Shown here: positions 35,913 to 45,110 of the stretch, piece after piece
Numbering within the stretch: the stretch's first letter is position 1
Layout of the letters: the number at the start of each line of letters is the position of its first letter
Source of the DNA: CAYNTS01 sp964400495
GTDB taxonomy: Bacteria > Fidelibacterota > Marinisomatia > SCGC-AAA003-L08 > D37C17
Direction: 5' to 3'
DNA: 47,092 bases
Assembly (NCBI GenBank): GCA_964400495.1
Contig: CAYNTS010000009.1
Location: forward strand, 1 to 47,092
Position numbers and translations under genes: made by a program
The notes under the pieces: generated by a model
Database searches by the model: none
What the model was told of the DNA's origin: nothing
Seen by the model: only the letters and a program-made list of their open reading frames with translations

Positions 35913-36891
35913 TTTTATCAAATTTACAATTTCTATTTTTATTGTATTTTCAACAATATTTTGCGTTGAATTTGTTTCATTTGGTAATGACATAAATGAA
36001 ATTGCTGGTGATGCACGATATACTGCAATGGGCGGAGTTGGTACATCAATAAAAAGTAAAAGTGCTTTGTTTATAAATCCATCATTAATTGTTTTTAATG
36101 ACGCATTTGGAGTTGCATTTACAAAAGATATTATGTGGAATGGATTTGTCGAAAATACTCAAATTGTTGTAAATCCAGCACCAAATGGAAATTATGTTAC
36201 AAATTATGGAATTTTAATTCGGTCTGTTGATAATATTCACAATACAGAAAATGCATGGGTTGATGATGGGAATCCACCCAATGGAGATATTAATTATCAA
36301 AATATAGATTTCTTTAATCACCAAGAAATTACAGGGTATATTTCAATTTCTAAGAAAACTGATTCTATTTCAGATATTTATAGTATTGGAGTTTCAGTTA
36401 AACCATCATTAATTATTATAAACGATGAATATTCTATTGGTTTAGGGATGGATATTGGGGCTTATTCTGCAATTACTGATGAAATTTCAATCGGGTGTGT
36501 AGTTCAAGATTTATTTTCATATAATTCATGGAGTACAGGTAATTCGGAGTTGTATTATCCTAAATTGAAATTTGGTATTCAATATAATCATAATAATTTT
36601 GTAAAAATTGGTGCTGATTTTGGATATCTTAAGCAGAAATTAAGTAAAAATTTATCAAGTCAATATGCAATTGGAACAGATTTTCACATATTAAATGGAT
36701 TTAATCTGTATTTAGGGAAGTCGAATCTTTATAGTTGGACAACAGGATTCAAAATGCAAACTGATTTTTTAGAGTTTATGTATTCGATAACTCCAAACAA
36801 AATATTAAATGAACTTGGATATAATCATAAAATAAGTTTAATCTTCGATTTCAAAGGGCTACATAAATTAACTGAAGGAATCACTCCATAA
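35902..36891 (+). CDS. outer-membrane beta-barrel protein, PorV/PorQ type
   Basis: A 329-residue exported protein. Residues 1 to about 28 form a signal peptide (KFTISIFIVFSTIFCVEF). The mature start EIAGDARYTAMGGVGTSIKSKSALFINPS is the pattern of PorV/PorQ and UPF0164 proteins, which are FadL-like barrels. Alternating aromatic and polar residues through the rest fit beta strands. PorV works in type IX secretion, but I see no other such gene here, so that role is only possible. It overlaps the end of mutS by 11 bases. Confidence 0.75.
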   Translation: MKNSFIKFTISIFIVFSTIFCVEFVSFGNDINEIAGDARYTAMGGVGTSIKSKSALFINPSLIVFNDAFGVAFTKDIMWNGFVENTQIVVNPAPNGNYVTNYGILIRSVDNIHNTENAWVDDGNPPNGDINYQNIDFFNHQEITGYISISKKTDSISDIYSIGVSVKPSLIIINDEYSIGLGMDIGAYSAITDEISIGCVVQDLFSYNSWSTGNSELYYPKLKFGIQYNHNNFVKIGADFGYLKQKLSKNLSSQYAIGTDFHILNGFNLYLGKSNLYSWTTGFKMQTDFLEFMYSITPNKILNELGYNHKISLIFDFKGLHKLTEGITP

Positions 36892-36964
36892 AAAATGCGG
36901 ATAAAACTTTGATAAATGAGAAGTTATTGCTTAATATTTGTGCTCTGCTTCAAGAGAATATGAT

Positions 36965-37840
36965 ATGATAAAAAGCATGACAGGATATGGAAAGGTGACT
37001 CAAAGTAATGATGACTGCTCAATTACAGTAGAAATCAAATCTTTGAATAGTAGATTTTTTGAAGCATCTACCCGTTTGTCATCGATATTTTCTGAACAAG
37101 AAGATCTTTTTAATAAGACAATTAAAGATAGGTGCGAGAGAGGAAAAGTATCTACCTATGTGTCTATTGAGTTTGTAAAGTCAAATAATCAATCATTGGT
37201 TTTGAATACTGACAAATTAAATCAGTACATAGCTTTGGTTGAAAAAGTAAATAGTGAATTAAATAGGAATGAGACGGTACCTATTAGTCAATTATTGAAA
37301 ATTCCAGAAGTTGTGAAGACTCAACGGAACGAAGTTTCTGACGATTTTGTTAAATTACTTTTTGAAACTTTAAAATTATCCTTGGATGAATTAGAAAATA
37401 TCCGCAAACTTGAGGGTGCGAATTTGCAGGCAGATATTGAAAAACGAGTAAAAAATATTCAAACTATTTCTAAAACTGTTGAAAAAAACAGTAAAAACCA
37501 ATTACCCGAATTGTTTGAAAAATATAAAGAACGGTTATGTCAATTGACTTCAGAATTTTCAATAAATGATGATCGTTTATATCAAGAAATTGCTATTTTG
37601 GTTGATAAAAAGGATGTAACAGAAGAGATTATTCGTTTAGATAGCCATATTCAACTTTTTAATACCATTGTTAAGGATGAAGAAGCTGTAGGTAAAAAAT
37701 TAAATTTTCTTATTCAAGAAATGGGTCGAGAAACAAATACAATTGGCTCAAAGACAGATAGTATTGAGGTAAGCCATAGCGTTGTTGAAATGAAAAATGA
37801 GTTAGAAAAAATTAGAGAGCAGGTGCAAAATATAGTATGA
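36965..37840 (+). CDS. yicC: YicC family endoribonuclease
   Basis: Protein of 291 residues. Start chosen at ATG 36965, giving MIKSMTGYGK, the near-invariant family opening; an open extension to 36938 is not family-like. The C-terminal half carries DVTEEIIRLDSHIQLF and GKKLNFLIQEMGRETNTIGSK, the diagnostic end of YicC. Homologues cut or help degrade RNA. It overlaps gmk by four bases (ATGA), a pairing seen in many bacteria. Confidence 0.96.
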   Translation: MIKSMTGYGKVTQSNDDCSITVEIKSLNSRFFEASTRLSSIFSEQEDLFNKTIKDRCERGKVSTYVSIEFVKSNNQSLVLNTDKLNQYIALVEKVNSELNRNETVPISQLLKIPEVVKTQRNEVSDDFVKLLFETLKLSLDELENIRKLEGANLQADIEKRVKNIQTISKTVEKNSKNQLPELFEKYKERLCQLTSEFSINDDRLYQEIAILVDKKDVTEEIIRLDSHIQLFNTIVKDEEAVGKKLNFLIQEMGRETNTIGSKTDSIEVSHSVVEMKNELEKIREQVQNIV

Positions 37841-38418
37841 GTAAAGGAAAACTTATTATTTTATCTGCACCATCAGGAACAGGAAAAACAACCATTTGCA
37901 AGAAATTGTTAGAGCAAAATAAAAATTGGAAGTTTTCTGTTTCAGCGACTACACGCCCTAAGCGTGAAAATGAAGTTGATGGTGATGATTATATTTTTAT
38001 GAGTGTTGATAAATTTGAACACTATGTGAAATTTGGAGATTTTCTTGAATGGGAATGGGTACACGGTAATAAATATGGTACATTAATTTCCCCCCTTGAA
38101 GATGCCCTCGATGATGGTGAAGTGATGCTGTTAGATATTGATGTAAAAGGTGGCACAACAGTTATGGAAGAGTTTCCTGATGAGACTATTTCTATTTTTA
38201 TAGAACCACCTGGTGAAGATTTACCTGAACAACTTGAAATATTAGAGAATAGATTGAAAAATCGTGGCAATGACTCTTCAACATTAATTAAACAGCGTTT
38301 AAAACGATTTCAAGTTGAAATTGAGTACAAAGAAAAATTTCAACATCATTATATAAATGATAATATTGATGACACCACTGAGAAAATTTTAACAATGATA
38401 AATAAGGAACTTGGATGA
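37837..38418 (+). CDS. gmk: guanylate kinase
   Basis: Converts GMP to GDP with ATP; 193 residues. The P-loop LSAPSGTGKTT is at about 9-19, followed by SATTRPKRENEVDGDDYIFM, the GMP-binding region, and LLDIDVKGG. Known in other bacteria as a target of (p)ppGpp. It is translationally coupled to yicC and to rpoZ by ATGA overlaps. Confidence 0.97.
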   Translation: MSKGKLIILSAPSGTGKTTICKKLLEQNKNWKFSVSATTRPKRENEVDGDDYIFMSVDKFEHYVKFGDFLEWEWVHGNKYGTLISPLEDALDDGEVMLLDIDVKGGTTVMEEFPDETISIFIEPPGEDLPEQLEILENRLKNRGNDSSTLIKQRLKRFQVEIEYKEKFQHHYINDNIDDTTEKILTMINKELG

Positions 38419-38690
38419 AAGTAAAAGCAATACAAATGAGTGAACTTTTTAAACAATCTGATGATATCTACACAGATGTTGTTGTTTCTGCTCGAAGAGC
38501 TAAGCAAATAATTGATTCACAATCAATAGATTTGGAATCAATGGAAGAAGTTGAAGATTCTATAGAACTTGAAATAATACCTGATGATAATTTTGATACT
38601 AACAAACCAATTGTAACAGCAGTATCAGAATTAATCGATGGTCAGCTTGAATGGCGTGATTCAAATAGTGATGAAAGTGACGAAGAGTAA
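38415..38690 (+). CDS. rpoZ: DNA-directed RNA polymerase omega subunit
   Basis: Small RNA polymerase subunit of 91 residues. The conserved core is YTDVVVSARRAKQII (about 19-33), and the strand NKPIVTAVSELIDGQLEW near 63-80 matches the usual KPVxxALxEI region. An acidic stretch (about 40-58) and an acidic tail (DSNSDESDEE) lie around it. The family is short and variable, but the position right after gmk is the standard one for rpoZ. Confidence 0.92.
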   Translation: MKVKAIQMSELFKQSDDIYTDVVVSARRAKQIIDSQSIDLESMEEVEDSIELEIIPDDNFDTNKPIVTAVSELIDGQLEWRDSNSDESDEE

Positions 38691-39333
38691 ACTTGATAGA
38701 ACTCAGGTTCAATATTTGAAACAACATCAAGAACTTTATGGTGATACTATATACGTAAGTGAAAGTGAAGAAAATTCAAATGAACTAAATGATTTAGACC
38801 AATTCAAGAATGAAATTAGTTCTTGTAATTTGTGTCCGCTTGGCGAAACCCGTACAAATTTTGTCTTTGGAAGCGGGAATTCCAATGCGGACATTGTTTT
38901 TGTAGGTGAAGCACCCGGTGAGAAAGAAGATTTACAAGGTGTTCCTTTTGTTGGTCGTTCTGGTAAACTTTTAGATAAAATGCTGGAAGCTATCAATTTA
39001 GATCGTGAAAGTGTTTTTATAGTCAATGTTTTAAAATGTAGACCACCTAAAAATAGAGTCCCCCTTCCTTCTGAAGTTGAATTGTGTGAGCAATATTTAA
39101 AAAAACAATTGGAAATAATAAATCCAAAATTAATTGTTACACTTGGAAGGATTTCATCAATTACACTTTTAAAATCAAAGGAAAGTTTATCAAATCTCAG
39201 AGAAAAAATTCATTTATACGAAGGGATTGATTTATTGGCTACGTATCATCCTGCTGTCTTGTTACGAAATCCAAATCTTAAACGACCAGCATGGGATGAC
39301 TTCAAAGTAATTAGAGATAAATACTTAAAATAA
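38671..39333 (+). CDS. uracil-DNA glycosylase, family 4
   Basis: Fe-S uracil-DNA glycosylase that removes uracil from DNA. From ATG 38671 it has 220 residues; the frame is open to 38638 within rpoZ, but no ribosome-binding site supports that. Cluster ligands are CNLC followed by LKCRPPKNR and ELC (C-x15-C). GEAPGEKEDLQGVPFVGRSG is the family motif and HPAVLLRNP the second active-site loop. It overlaps the end of rpoZ by 20 bases and shares one base with dnaB (TAATG). Confidence 0.94.
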   Translation: MKVTKSKLDRTQVQYLKQHQELYGDTIYVSESEENSNELNDLDQFKNEISSCNLCPLGETRTNFVFGSGNSNADIVFVGEAPGEKEDLQGVPFVGRSGKLLDKMLEAINLDRESVFIVNVLKCRPPKNRVPLPSEVELCEQYLKKQLEIINPKLIVTLGRISSITLLKSKESLSNLREKIHLYEGIDLLATYHPAVLLRNPNLKRPAWDDFKVIRDKYLK

Positions 39334-40697
39334 TGGCAGAAACAACAAATAAACAAGAATTACGATTACCACCCCAGGCAATAGAAGCTGAAGAGGCAGT
39401 ATTGGGGTGCATGTTAATTGATGCAGAATCTGTACCTCGTGCAATGCATCACGTAAATGTAGATAGTTTTTACAACTCAAGTCATTCTGTTATATTTTCT
39501 AATATGTTAGAGCTATTTGAAGAAAATGTTGCAATTGATAGCATAAGTTTAATTGAGAAACTAAAGAAGTCAGGTCAATTAGAATCCGTAGGGGGATCAT
39601 TTTTTATAACAGGTTTAAGTTCGTCAGCTCCATCTGCACAAAATGTTGAATATTATGCACGGATTGTAAAGGATAAAGCAGTACTACGTCACATTATTAA
39701 TACTGCAATTACAATGAGCACAGAAGCTTATGATAGCCAAGAAGATGCAACAAATATATTGGACAAAGCTGAGCAAATATTGTTCAGTTTATCTCAACAT
39801 GCTCAACGGGATAGATTTAAGGAGATGGAACCATTACTCCATGAAGTTTTAGATAATTGGGGTAATAGAAAACAGGGTGCTTTAACGGGTGTTCCTTCAG
39901 GATTTAGAGATTTAGATAATATGTTATCTGGATTTCAGAAATCAGATTTAATAATTTTGGCAGGTCGTCCTTCAATGGGTAAAACTGCATTAGCGCTTTC
40001 CTTTGCTCGCAATTGTGCAGTGGAATTTGGTCATAAAGTTGGAATATTTAGTCTTGAAATGTCAAACCAACAATTAGTTGAACGATTACTAACTGCCGAA
40101 GCACGTGTTGATAGCCATTTAGTACGAACAGGAATGCTCCCAAAAAATGAATGGAAAAAATTATCAAGGGCTGCCGGGCCACTTTCAGAAGCACAAATTT
40201 ATATTGATGATTCAGCTGGATTAAATATTATGGAATTGCGTGCTAAAGCTCGTCAGTTAAAAGTGGAAAAAGATATTGACATACTATTTGTTGATTATAT
40301 CCAATTATTAAGTGCACCAAGTAAATCTGAAAGTAGGCAACAAGAAATATCGTATATTTCTCGTTCTCTAAAAGCGTTAGCAAAAGAATTAGAAATTCCA
40401 GTTGTTGCACTCTCTCAATTATCAAGAGCAGTAGAATCAAGAGCTGACCACAGACCCATTATGTCTGACTTACGTGAGAGCGGTGCAATTGAACAAGATG
40501 CAGATATTATTACATTTATTTTCCGAGAATTTGTGTACTCAAAAAGTGATGAAGACTATGGAAAAGGTGAAATAATTGTAGCAAAACATAGAAATGGTCC
40601 CACCGGATTAGTGAATGTTTCATTTATCGATAAATATGCTCGTTTTGAGAATCTCGATTTAACTCATCATGAGTATTCACGTAATATCCCAGCTTAA
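39333..40697 (+). CDS. dnaB: replicative DNA helicase DnaB
   Basis: Hexameric 5'-3' helicase of the replication fork; 454 residues. The N-terminal domain starts with PPQAIEAEEAVLGCML. The RecA-like domain carries the P-loop AGRPSMGKTALAL (about 210-222), GIFSLEMSN, DILFVDYIQLL and LRESGAIEQDADIITFIFR. No intein is present. The length is normal. Confidence 0.98.
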   Translation: MAETTNKQELRLPPQAIEAEEAVLGCMLIDAESVPRAMHHVNVDSFYNSSHSVIFSNMLELFEENVAIDSISLIEKLKKSGQLESVGGSFFITGLSSSAPSAQNVEYYARIVKDKAVLRHIINTAITMSTEAYDSQEDATNILDKAEQILFSLSQHAQRDRFKEMEPLLHEVLDNWGNRKQGALTGVPSGFRDLDNMLSGFQKSDLIILAGRPSMGKTALALSFARNCAVEFGHKVGIFSLEMSNQQLVERLLTAEARVDSHLVRTGMLPKNEWKKLSRAAGPLSEAQIYIDDSAGLNIMELRAKARQLKVEKDIDILFVDYIQLLSAPSKSESRQQEISYISRSLKALAKELEIPVVALSQLSRAVESRADHRPIMSDLRESGAIEQDADIITFIFREFVYSKSDEDYGKGEIIVAKHRNGPTGLVNVSFIDKYARFENLDLTHHEYSRNIPA

Positions 40698-40699
40698 TT

Positions 40700-42901
40700 G
40701 TGGTATTGAATACGTTAAAAAAAATCCTCCCAGGATTTGAGAAAGGGTACCCCAAAGAATTTATTTCAATAATTGAAAACTTATTTGAAGTAAATGAATC
40801 TAATCAAGAAATTGTTGATTTAATTTGGAGAGCATATCAATTCGGTGAAAATGCCCACAAAGGTCAATTACGTCGTTCAGGAAAACCTTATTTTATTCAT
40901 TGTTCAGCTGTTGCAGTAAAATTATCTGAATGGCACATGGATATAAATACAATTATTGCGGGTCTTCTCCATGATACTGTTGAAGATACTGATGTTACAC
41001 ATGAAAAATTAGCCGAAGAGTTTAACCCAGAAATTGCTGAATTAGTTGAGGGTGTGTCAAAATTATCTGGAATTAGGTTTAATACTCGGCAAGAGAAACA
41101 AGCCGAAAATTTTATGAAAATGTTCTTGTCTGTTGCAAAGGACATTCGAGTAATTATTATTAAGTTTGCTGATAGATTGCATAATATGAAGACACTAAGT
41201 CATCTACCATTAATTAAACAACGCCGGATTGCAATTGAAACTCGAGATGTATTTGCTCCTCTGGCACATCGATTAGGGATGAACAAACTTAAAATAGAGT
41301 TAGAAGATTTAGTACTCAATACTCTTGAACCAAATTCTTACAAAGAGTTAGAGAAGAAAATTCGTTCATCAAAAAAAGACCGTGAAAAATATATTCGTCA
41401 ATTTTCTAATCCAATTAAAGATGAAATTGAAAAATTTGATATAGAAGCAAGGGTGTTTGGTAGAGCAAAACATTATTACTCAATATTCGGTAAAATGCAA
41501 AAGAGAAATAAGCGATTTGAAGAGTTGTTTGATTTATTTGCAATTAGAATAGTAGTTGAAAAAGTTGAACAATGCTATGCTGTTTTGGGTGTAACCCATC
41601 AAGTTTACACTCCACTTCAAGAACGATTTAAAGACTATATTGCAACACCAAAAAGTAATGGATATCAATCAATTCATACTACTGTTTTTGGTAAAAATGG
41701 TAAAATGGTTGAAGTTCAAATAAGAACAGAAGAAATGGATAAAATGGCTGAAATTGGTGTTGCAGCCCATTGGGTTTATAAAGAAAATGGCTCAGTCAAA
41801 GCTAAAGATACTCAAATTGATAGACATATGAAATGGCTAAGAGAACTTGTTGAAGCACTCCAAAGCGAAGATAAAAATCCCAATGAGTTTTTGAATATTC
41901 TTAAAGTAGATTTGTTTCAAGATGAGATTTTTGTATTTACTCCAAAAGGGGATGTTGTTTCGTTAAATGCAGATTCCACTCCTGTCGATTTTGCGTTTTC
42001 TGTGCATACTCAAGTTGGAATGCACTGTATTGGAGCAAAAGTAAATGGAAAAATTATTCCATTAAATACAAAATTGAAAAATGGAGATTCTATTGAAGTA
42101 ATTACTTCAGAAAACCAAACTCCAAGTTATGCATGGTTAAAATTTGTAAAAACTGCAAAGGCAAAATCACATATTAAGCGGTGGGTGAAACGTGAACAAC
42201 ACAAACAAAGTATTCAGCTTGGAAAAGAAATTGTAGAAAAAACCCTTAGAAGGTTAAAGAGATTACCTTTACAGAAACAATTAAAAGATTCACCTGGTAC
42301 AATTGGATATAGCAATGAGGATTTAATTTATTCAGCAGTTGCAAAAGGACAAATTACAGTCCGAAATATCATTGAAAAGTATGAAGATCCACATGAAGAA
42401 AAACCACAAAGTGATATTGAAAGTCAATCACTTACAACACGATTTATAAATAGAGCTAGGGGTGTTGCAAAAGGTGTTCGAGTAGATGGAATCTCAAATA
42501 CTCTAATATCATTTGCAAAATGTTGTAGTCCAATTCCAGGAGATGATATTGTTGGATATATTACTCGAGGGCGTGGAGTGACTGTACATAGAAGTTCGTG
42601 TTCAAATTTACCAGTTTTAGAAAACGAAGATAGATTAATAAATGTCAATTGGGATGTAAAGGCAGATAAATCATTTATTGTAAGATTGAAAATTATGGCT
42701 GAAGACAGAAAAAATTTCCTAAAGGATATGACAGAATCTATCTCAGCATTAAATATTAATATTACAAGTGTCGATATTCGAGCTGATGAGGGTATTGTTT
42801 CTTGCATGATGATTTTGGAAATTAGAGATACTCGACAGTTAGAACGATTGCAACGTAAACTTAGGCAGATTAAAGATATAGTTAATGTGGAAAGGATGTA
42901 A
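40700..42901 (+). CDS. rel: bifunctional (p)ppGpp synthetase/hydrolase
   Basis: Stringent-response enzyme of 733 residues. The HD hydrolase domain is intact (HCSAVAVKLSEW, LLHDTVEDT, KFADRLHNMKTL). The synthetase domain has RFKDYIATPKSNGYQSIHTTV; its RFKD matches the bifunctional type rather than the EFDD of monofunctional RelA. TGS (FVFTPKGDVVSLN) and a C-terminal ACT domain follow. The start is GTG 40700. It lies two bases after dnaB and directly before an HU-type gene. Confidence 0.97.
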   Translation: MVLNTLKKILPGFEKGYPKEFISIIENLFEVNESNQEIVDLIWRAYQFGENAHKGQLRRSGKPYFIHCSAVAVKLSEWHMDINTIIAGLLHDTVEDTDVTHEKLAEEFNPEIAELVEGVSKLSGIRFNTRQEKQAENFMKMFLSVAKDIRVIIIKFADRLHNMKTLSHLPLIKQRRIAIETRDVFAPLAHRLGMNKLKIELEDLVLNTLEPNSYKELEKKIRSSKKDREKYIRQFSNPIKDEIEKFDIEARVFGRAKHYYSIFGKMQKRNKRFEELFDLFAIRIVVEKVEQCYAVLGVTHQVYTPLQERFKDYIATPKSNGYQSIHTTVFGKNGKMVEVQIRTEEMDKMAEIGVAAHWVYKENGSVKAKDTQIDRHMKWLRELVEALQSEDKNPNEFLNILKVDLFQDEIFVFTPKGDVVSLNADSTPVDFAFSVHTQVGMHCIGAKVNGKIIPLNTKLKNGDSIEVITSENQTPSYAWLKFVKTAKAKSHIKRWVKREQHKQSIQLGKEIVEKTLRRLKRLPLQKQLKDSPGTIGYSNEDLIYSAVAKGQITVRNIIEKYEDPHEEKPQSDIESQSLTTRFINRARGVAKGVRVDGISNTLISFAKCCSPIPGDDIVGYITRGRGVTVHRSSCSNLPVLENEDRLINVNWDVKADKSFIVRLKIMAEDRKNFLKDMTESISALNINITSVDIRADEGIVSCMMILEIRDTRQLERLQRKLRQIKDIVNVERM

Positions 42902-43219
42902 ATGAAATCACTTTCGTATAATAGAACGGATATTATCAGAAGAACATCTGAAAAATTAAATATTTCACAAGATGAGTTAAAAATTATTTTGGATTCATTT
43001 TTAGAGACAATGGGGGATATGCTTGAAGAATCCAATGACCGAACTCGAATTGAGTTGCGAAATTTTGGAGTGTTTGAAGTAAAACCAGCAAAAGCTAAAC
43101 CTCGAGCTCGAAATCCAAAAACAAATAAAGAAGTTTTTGTTCCACCTCACAGAAAAGTACATTTTAAAGTTGGAAAAAATATTCGCAAAATTCTTTCTCA
43201 AGAATGGAAAACTAGTTGA
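42902..43219 (+). CDS. HU/IHF family DNA-binding protein
   Basis: Nucleoid-associated protein of 105 residues that bends DNA as a dimer. The N-terminal helices start TDIIRRTSEKLNISQDELK, and the arm motif is ARNPKTNKEVFVPPHRKVHFKVGK. The opening SLSYNRTDII and the proline-lysine-arginine stretch before the arm fit the IHF-like side of the family. ATG 42902 follows the rel stop directly and has AAAGG upstream. The partner subunit, if it is a heterodimer, is not in the window. Confidence 0.94.
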   Translation: MKSLSYNRTDIIRRTSEKLNISQDELKIILDSFLETMGDMLEESNDRTRIELRNFGVFEVKPAKAKPRARNPKTNKEVFVPPHRKVHFKVGKNIRKILSQEWKTS

Positions 43220-43626
43220 AACGAATTCTTGCGTTAGATGTTGGTGAACGGAGAATTGGAATTGCAGTTTCAGACCCGCTTAAAATTATTGCATCCCCTT
43301 TGACTATTATCGACAGAAAAATAACTCCAGATTATACAAAAGAAATCAAGCAGTTAGTCTTAAAAAATAATATTGAAAAATTAGTTATTGGGATACCAAA
43401 AACATTAAAAAATACAGAGTCAATTCAAACTAAAATTGTAATTGAATTTATTCAAGAATTACAGAAAAATGTAGATATACCAATTGAAACAGTTGATGAA
43501 CGATTAAGTTCAGTATCTGCTCAAAAATCATTGGTGGAACAAGGAATAAAAACAGGTCATAATAAGGGCAAAATTGACGAAACTGCTGCAGCAATATTTC
43601 TTCAAGAATACCTCGACTCTCACTAA
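43216..43626 (+). CDS. ruvX: putative pre-16S rRNA nuclease RuvX/YqgF
   Basis: RNase H-fold nuclease of 136 residues that matures the 5' end of 16S rRNA. The catalytic motif ILALDVGERRIGIAVSDP is at the N-terminus, with VDERLSS near 93 and the aspartate in DETAAAIFLQ near 121. The start is TTG 43216, overlapping the HU stop (TTGA). It shares one base with lnt. Confidence 0.95.
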   Translation: MKRILALDVGERRIGIAVSDPLKIIASPLTIIDRKITPDYTKEIKQLVLKNNIEKLVIGIPKTLKNTESIQTKIVIEFIQELQKNVDIPIETVDERLSSVSAQKSLVEQGIKTGHNKGKIDETAAAIFLQEYLDSH

Positions 43627-45110
43627 TGTTAAAAAACAAATCACTATATTATACAGTTTGCTCAGCAATTTTAATGGGACTTGCATTTCATCCAATTAGT
43701 TTAGGGTGGTTTGCTTGGTTTGGACTCATTCCTTTGTTTTTTGCTCTATCAAATGCCCAATCATACAAAGAGACTGTGTTTATTGGATTTATTTGGGGGA
43801 TAACTCATTATTTAGTTACCATTTATTGGCTTGGATTCAATATTGGTACTACACGAGTTATTGGAATAATCTCAATGTTATTTGCAGTAGTATACTTAAC
43901 GTTATGGCCAATGGTTGCAATGCCAATTTGGAGGTTCCTACAGAAAAAGTATGAAAATAAATCATTATGGATTTTCCCATTTGTTTGGGTGAGTATGGAA
44001 TACCTACGATCATTTGATGCACTTGGATTCCCGTGGATATCCTTAGCAAACACTCAAACAGATTTTTTAACCATTGTTCAAAATGCGGAAATAACCGGGA
44101 TTTACGGAATTTCATTTTGGGTGGTAATGATAAATGTTAGTCTGTATTTATTGTTTGCAAAATTCTCTTTAAAAAATGTGTTTAACACAATACTGTTGTT
44201 TACATCAGTTTGGATTGCTGGATTTATTTTAACTCCAAATCATAGTGAAATTGGAAAGGGTTTATTGATTTCAACAGTACAGCCTAATATTCACCTAAAA
44301 GATAAACATAATCCAAACTTTGATAAGGAAAATCTTAACAAATTACTAGAGTTAACTAACCAATTTATTCTCAAGGAAACGTCTCTCATCTTTTGGCCAG
44401 AATCATCTACGCCAGATTTTTTTCTGCAAAACAAATTACTACATAAACAAAAAGTAGTGGATATGCTAACCCTATATAATGCTAAATTGATTACAGGGAC
44501 GACCTTTTACGAACGATTAGAAAATGATTTTTTATACTTTAATTCTGTTGCTGAAATATCAAAATTAGGGGATGTAGAAAAATATCATAAAATCAGACCT
44601 GTTCCAATGGCAGAATATATTCCATTCTCCGATTCCTACCCTGGACTCAAGAAGTTAAATTTTGGTCAAGCAAATTTTGAAACTGGTGTGGATTACACTT
44701 TATTTAACATTAATGATATTCCGTTTGCTACAATGATATGTATGGAATCTACATTTCCAAATCTAAGTCGAAAATTTGTTCAAAAAGGGGCACAGTTTTT
44801 ATCATTTGTAGTAAATGATGGGTGGTATGAATCTGCTCCAGAGCCCCAACAACATGCACGACAATCCATCTATAGAGCAGTGGAAAACAGAAGACCAGTA
44901 GTGCGATGTGCAAATACAGGAATATCTATGATTATTGATGAGAGAGGGAACATAACTCACGAACTTGGGTTGAATACTTCTGGTTGCATTTCAACTCGGA
45001 TTTATCCATCAAAAAAGATGACATTCTATTCGTTATATGGTGATATATTTGCCCAGTTGATTTTGATATTAACTATCGGATTAGGAATTATTTTAATACG
45101 GAAAAAATGA
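43626..45110 (+). CDS. lnt: apolipoprotein N-acyltransferase
   Basis: Inner-membrane enzyme adding the third acyl chain to lipoproteins; 494 residues. Six or so membrane helices lead into a nitrilase-type periplasmic domain with the triad Glu259 (WPESSTP), Lys322 (YHKIRPVPMAEY) and Cys372 (MICMESTFP), and a final membrane helix near the end. Its presence shows a Gram-negative lipoprotein pathway with triacylated lipoproteins. It overlaps ruvX by one base and the next gene by four. Confidence 0.96.
   Translation: MLKNKSLYYTVCSAILMGLAFHPISLGWFAWFGLIPLFFALSNAQSYKETVFIGFIWGITHYLVTIYWLGFNIGTTRVIGIISMLFAVVYLTLWPMVAMPIWRFLQKKYENKSLWIFPFVWVSMEYLRSFDALGFPWISLANTQTDFLTIVQNAEITGIYGISFWVVMINVSLYLLFAKFSLKNVFNTILLFTSVWIAGFILTPNHSEIGKGLLISTVQPNIHLKDKHNPNFDKENLNKLLELTNQFILKETSLIFWPESSTPDFFLQNKLLHKQKVVDMLTLYNAKLITGTTFYERLENDFLYFNSVAEISKLGDVEKYHKIRPVPMAEYIPFSDSYPGLKKLNFGQANFETGVDYTLFNINDIPFATMICMESTFPNLSRKFVQKGAQFLSFVVNDGWYESAPEPQQHARQSIYRAVENRRPVVRCANTGISMIIDERGNITHELGLNTSGCISTRIYPSKKMTFYSLYGDIFAQLILILTIGLGIILIRKK

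Noticed and set aside
42424..43035. 203-codon minus-strand open frame across the rel-HU junction
   Set aside because: It is antisense to two well-conserved genes and its product resembles no family.
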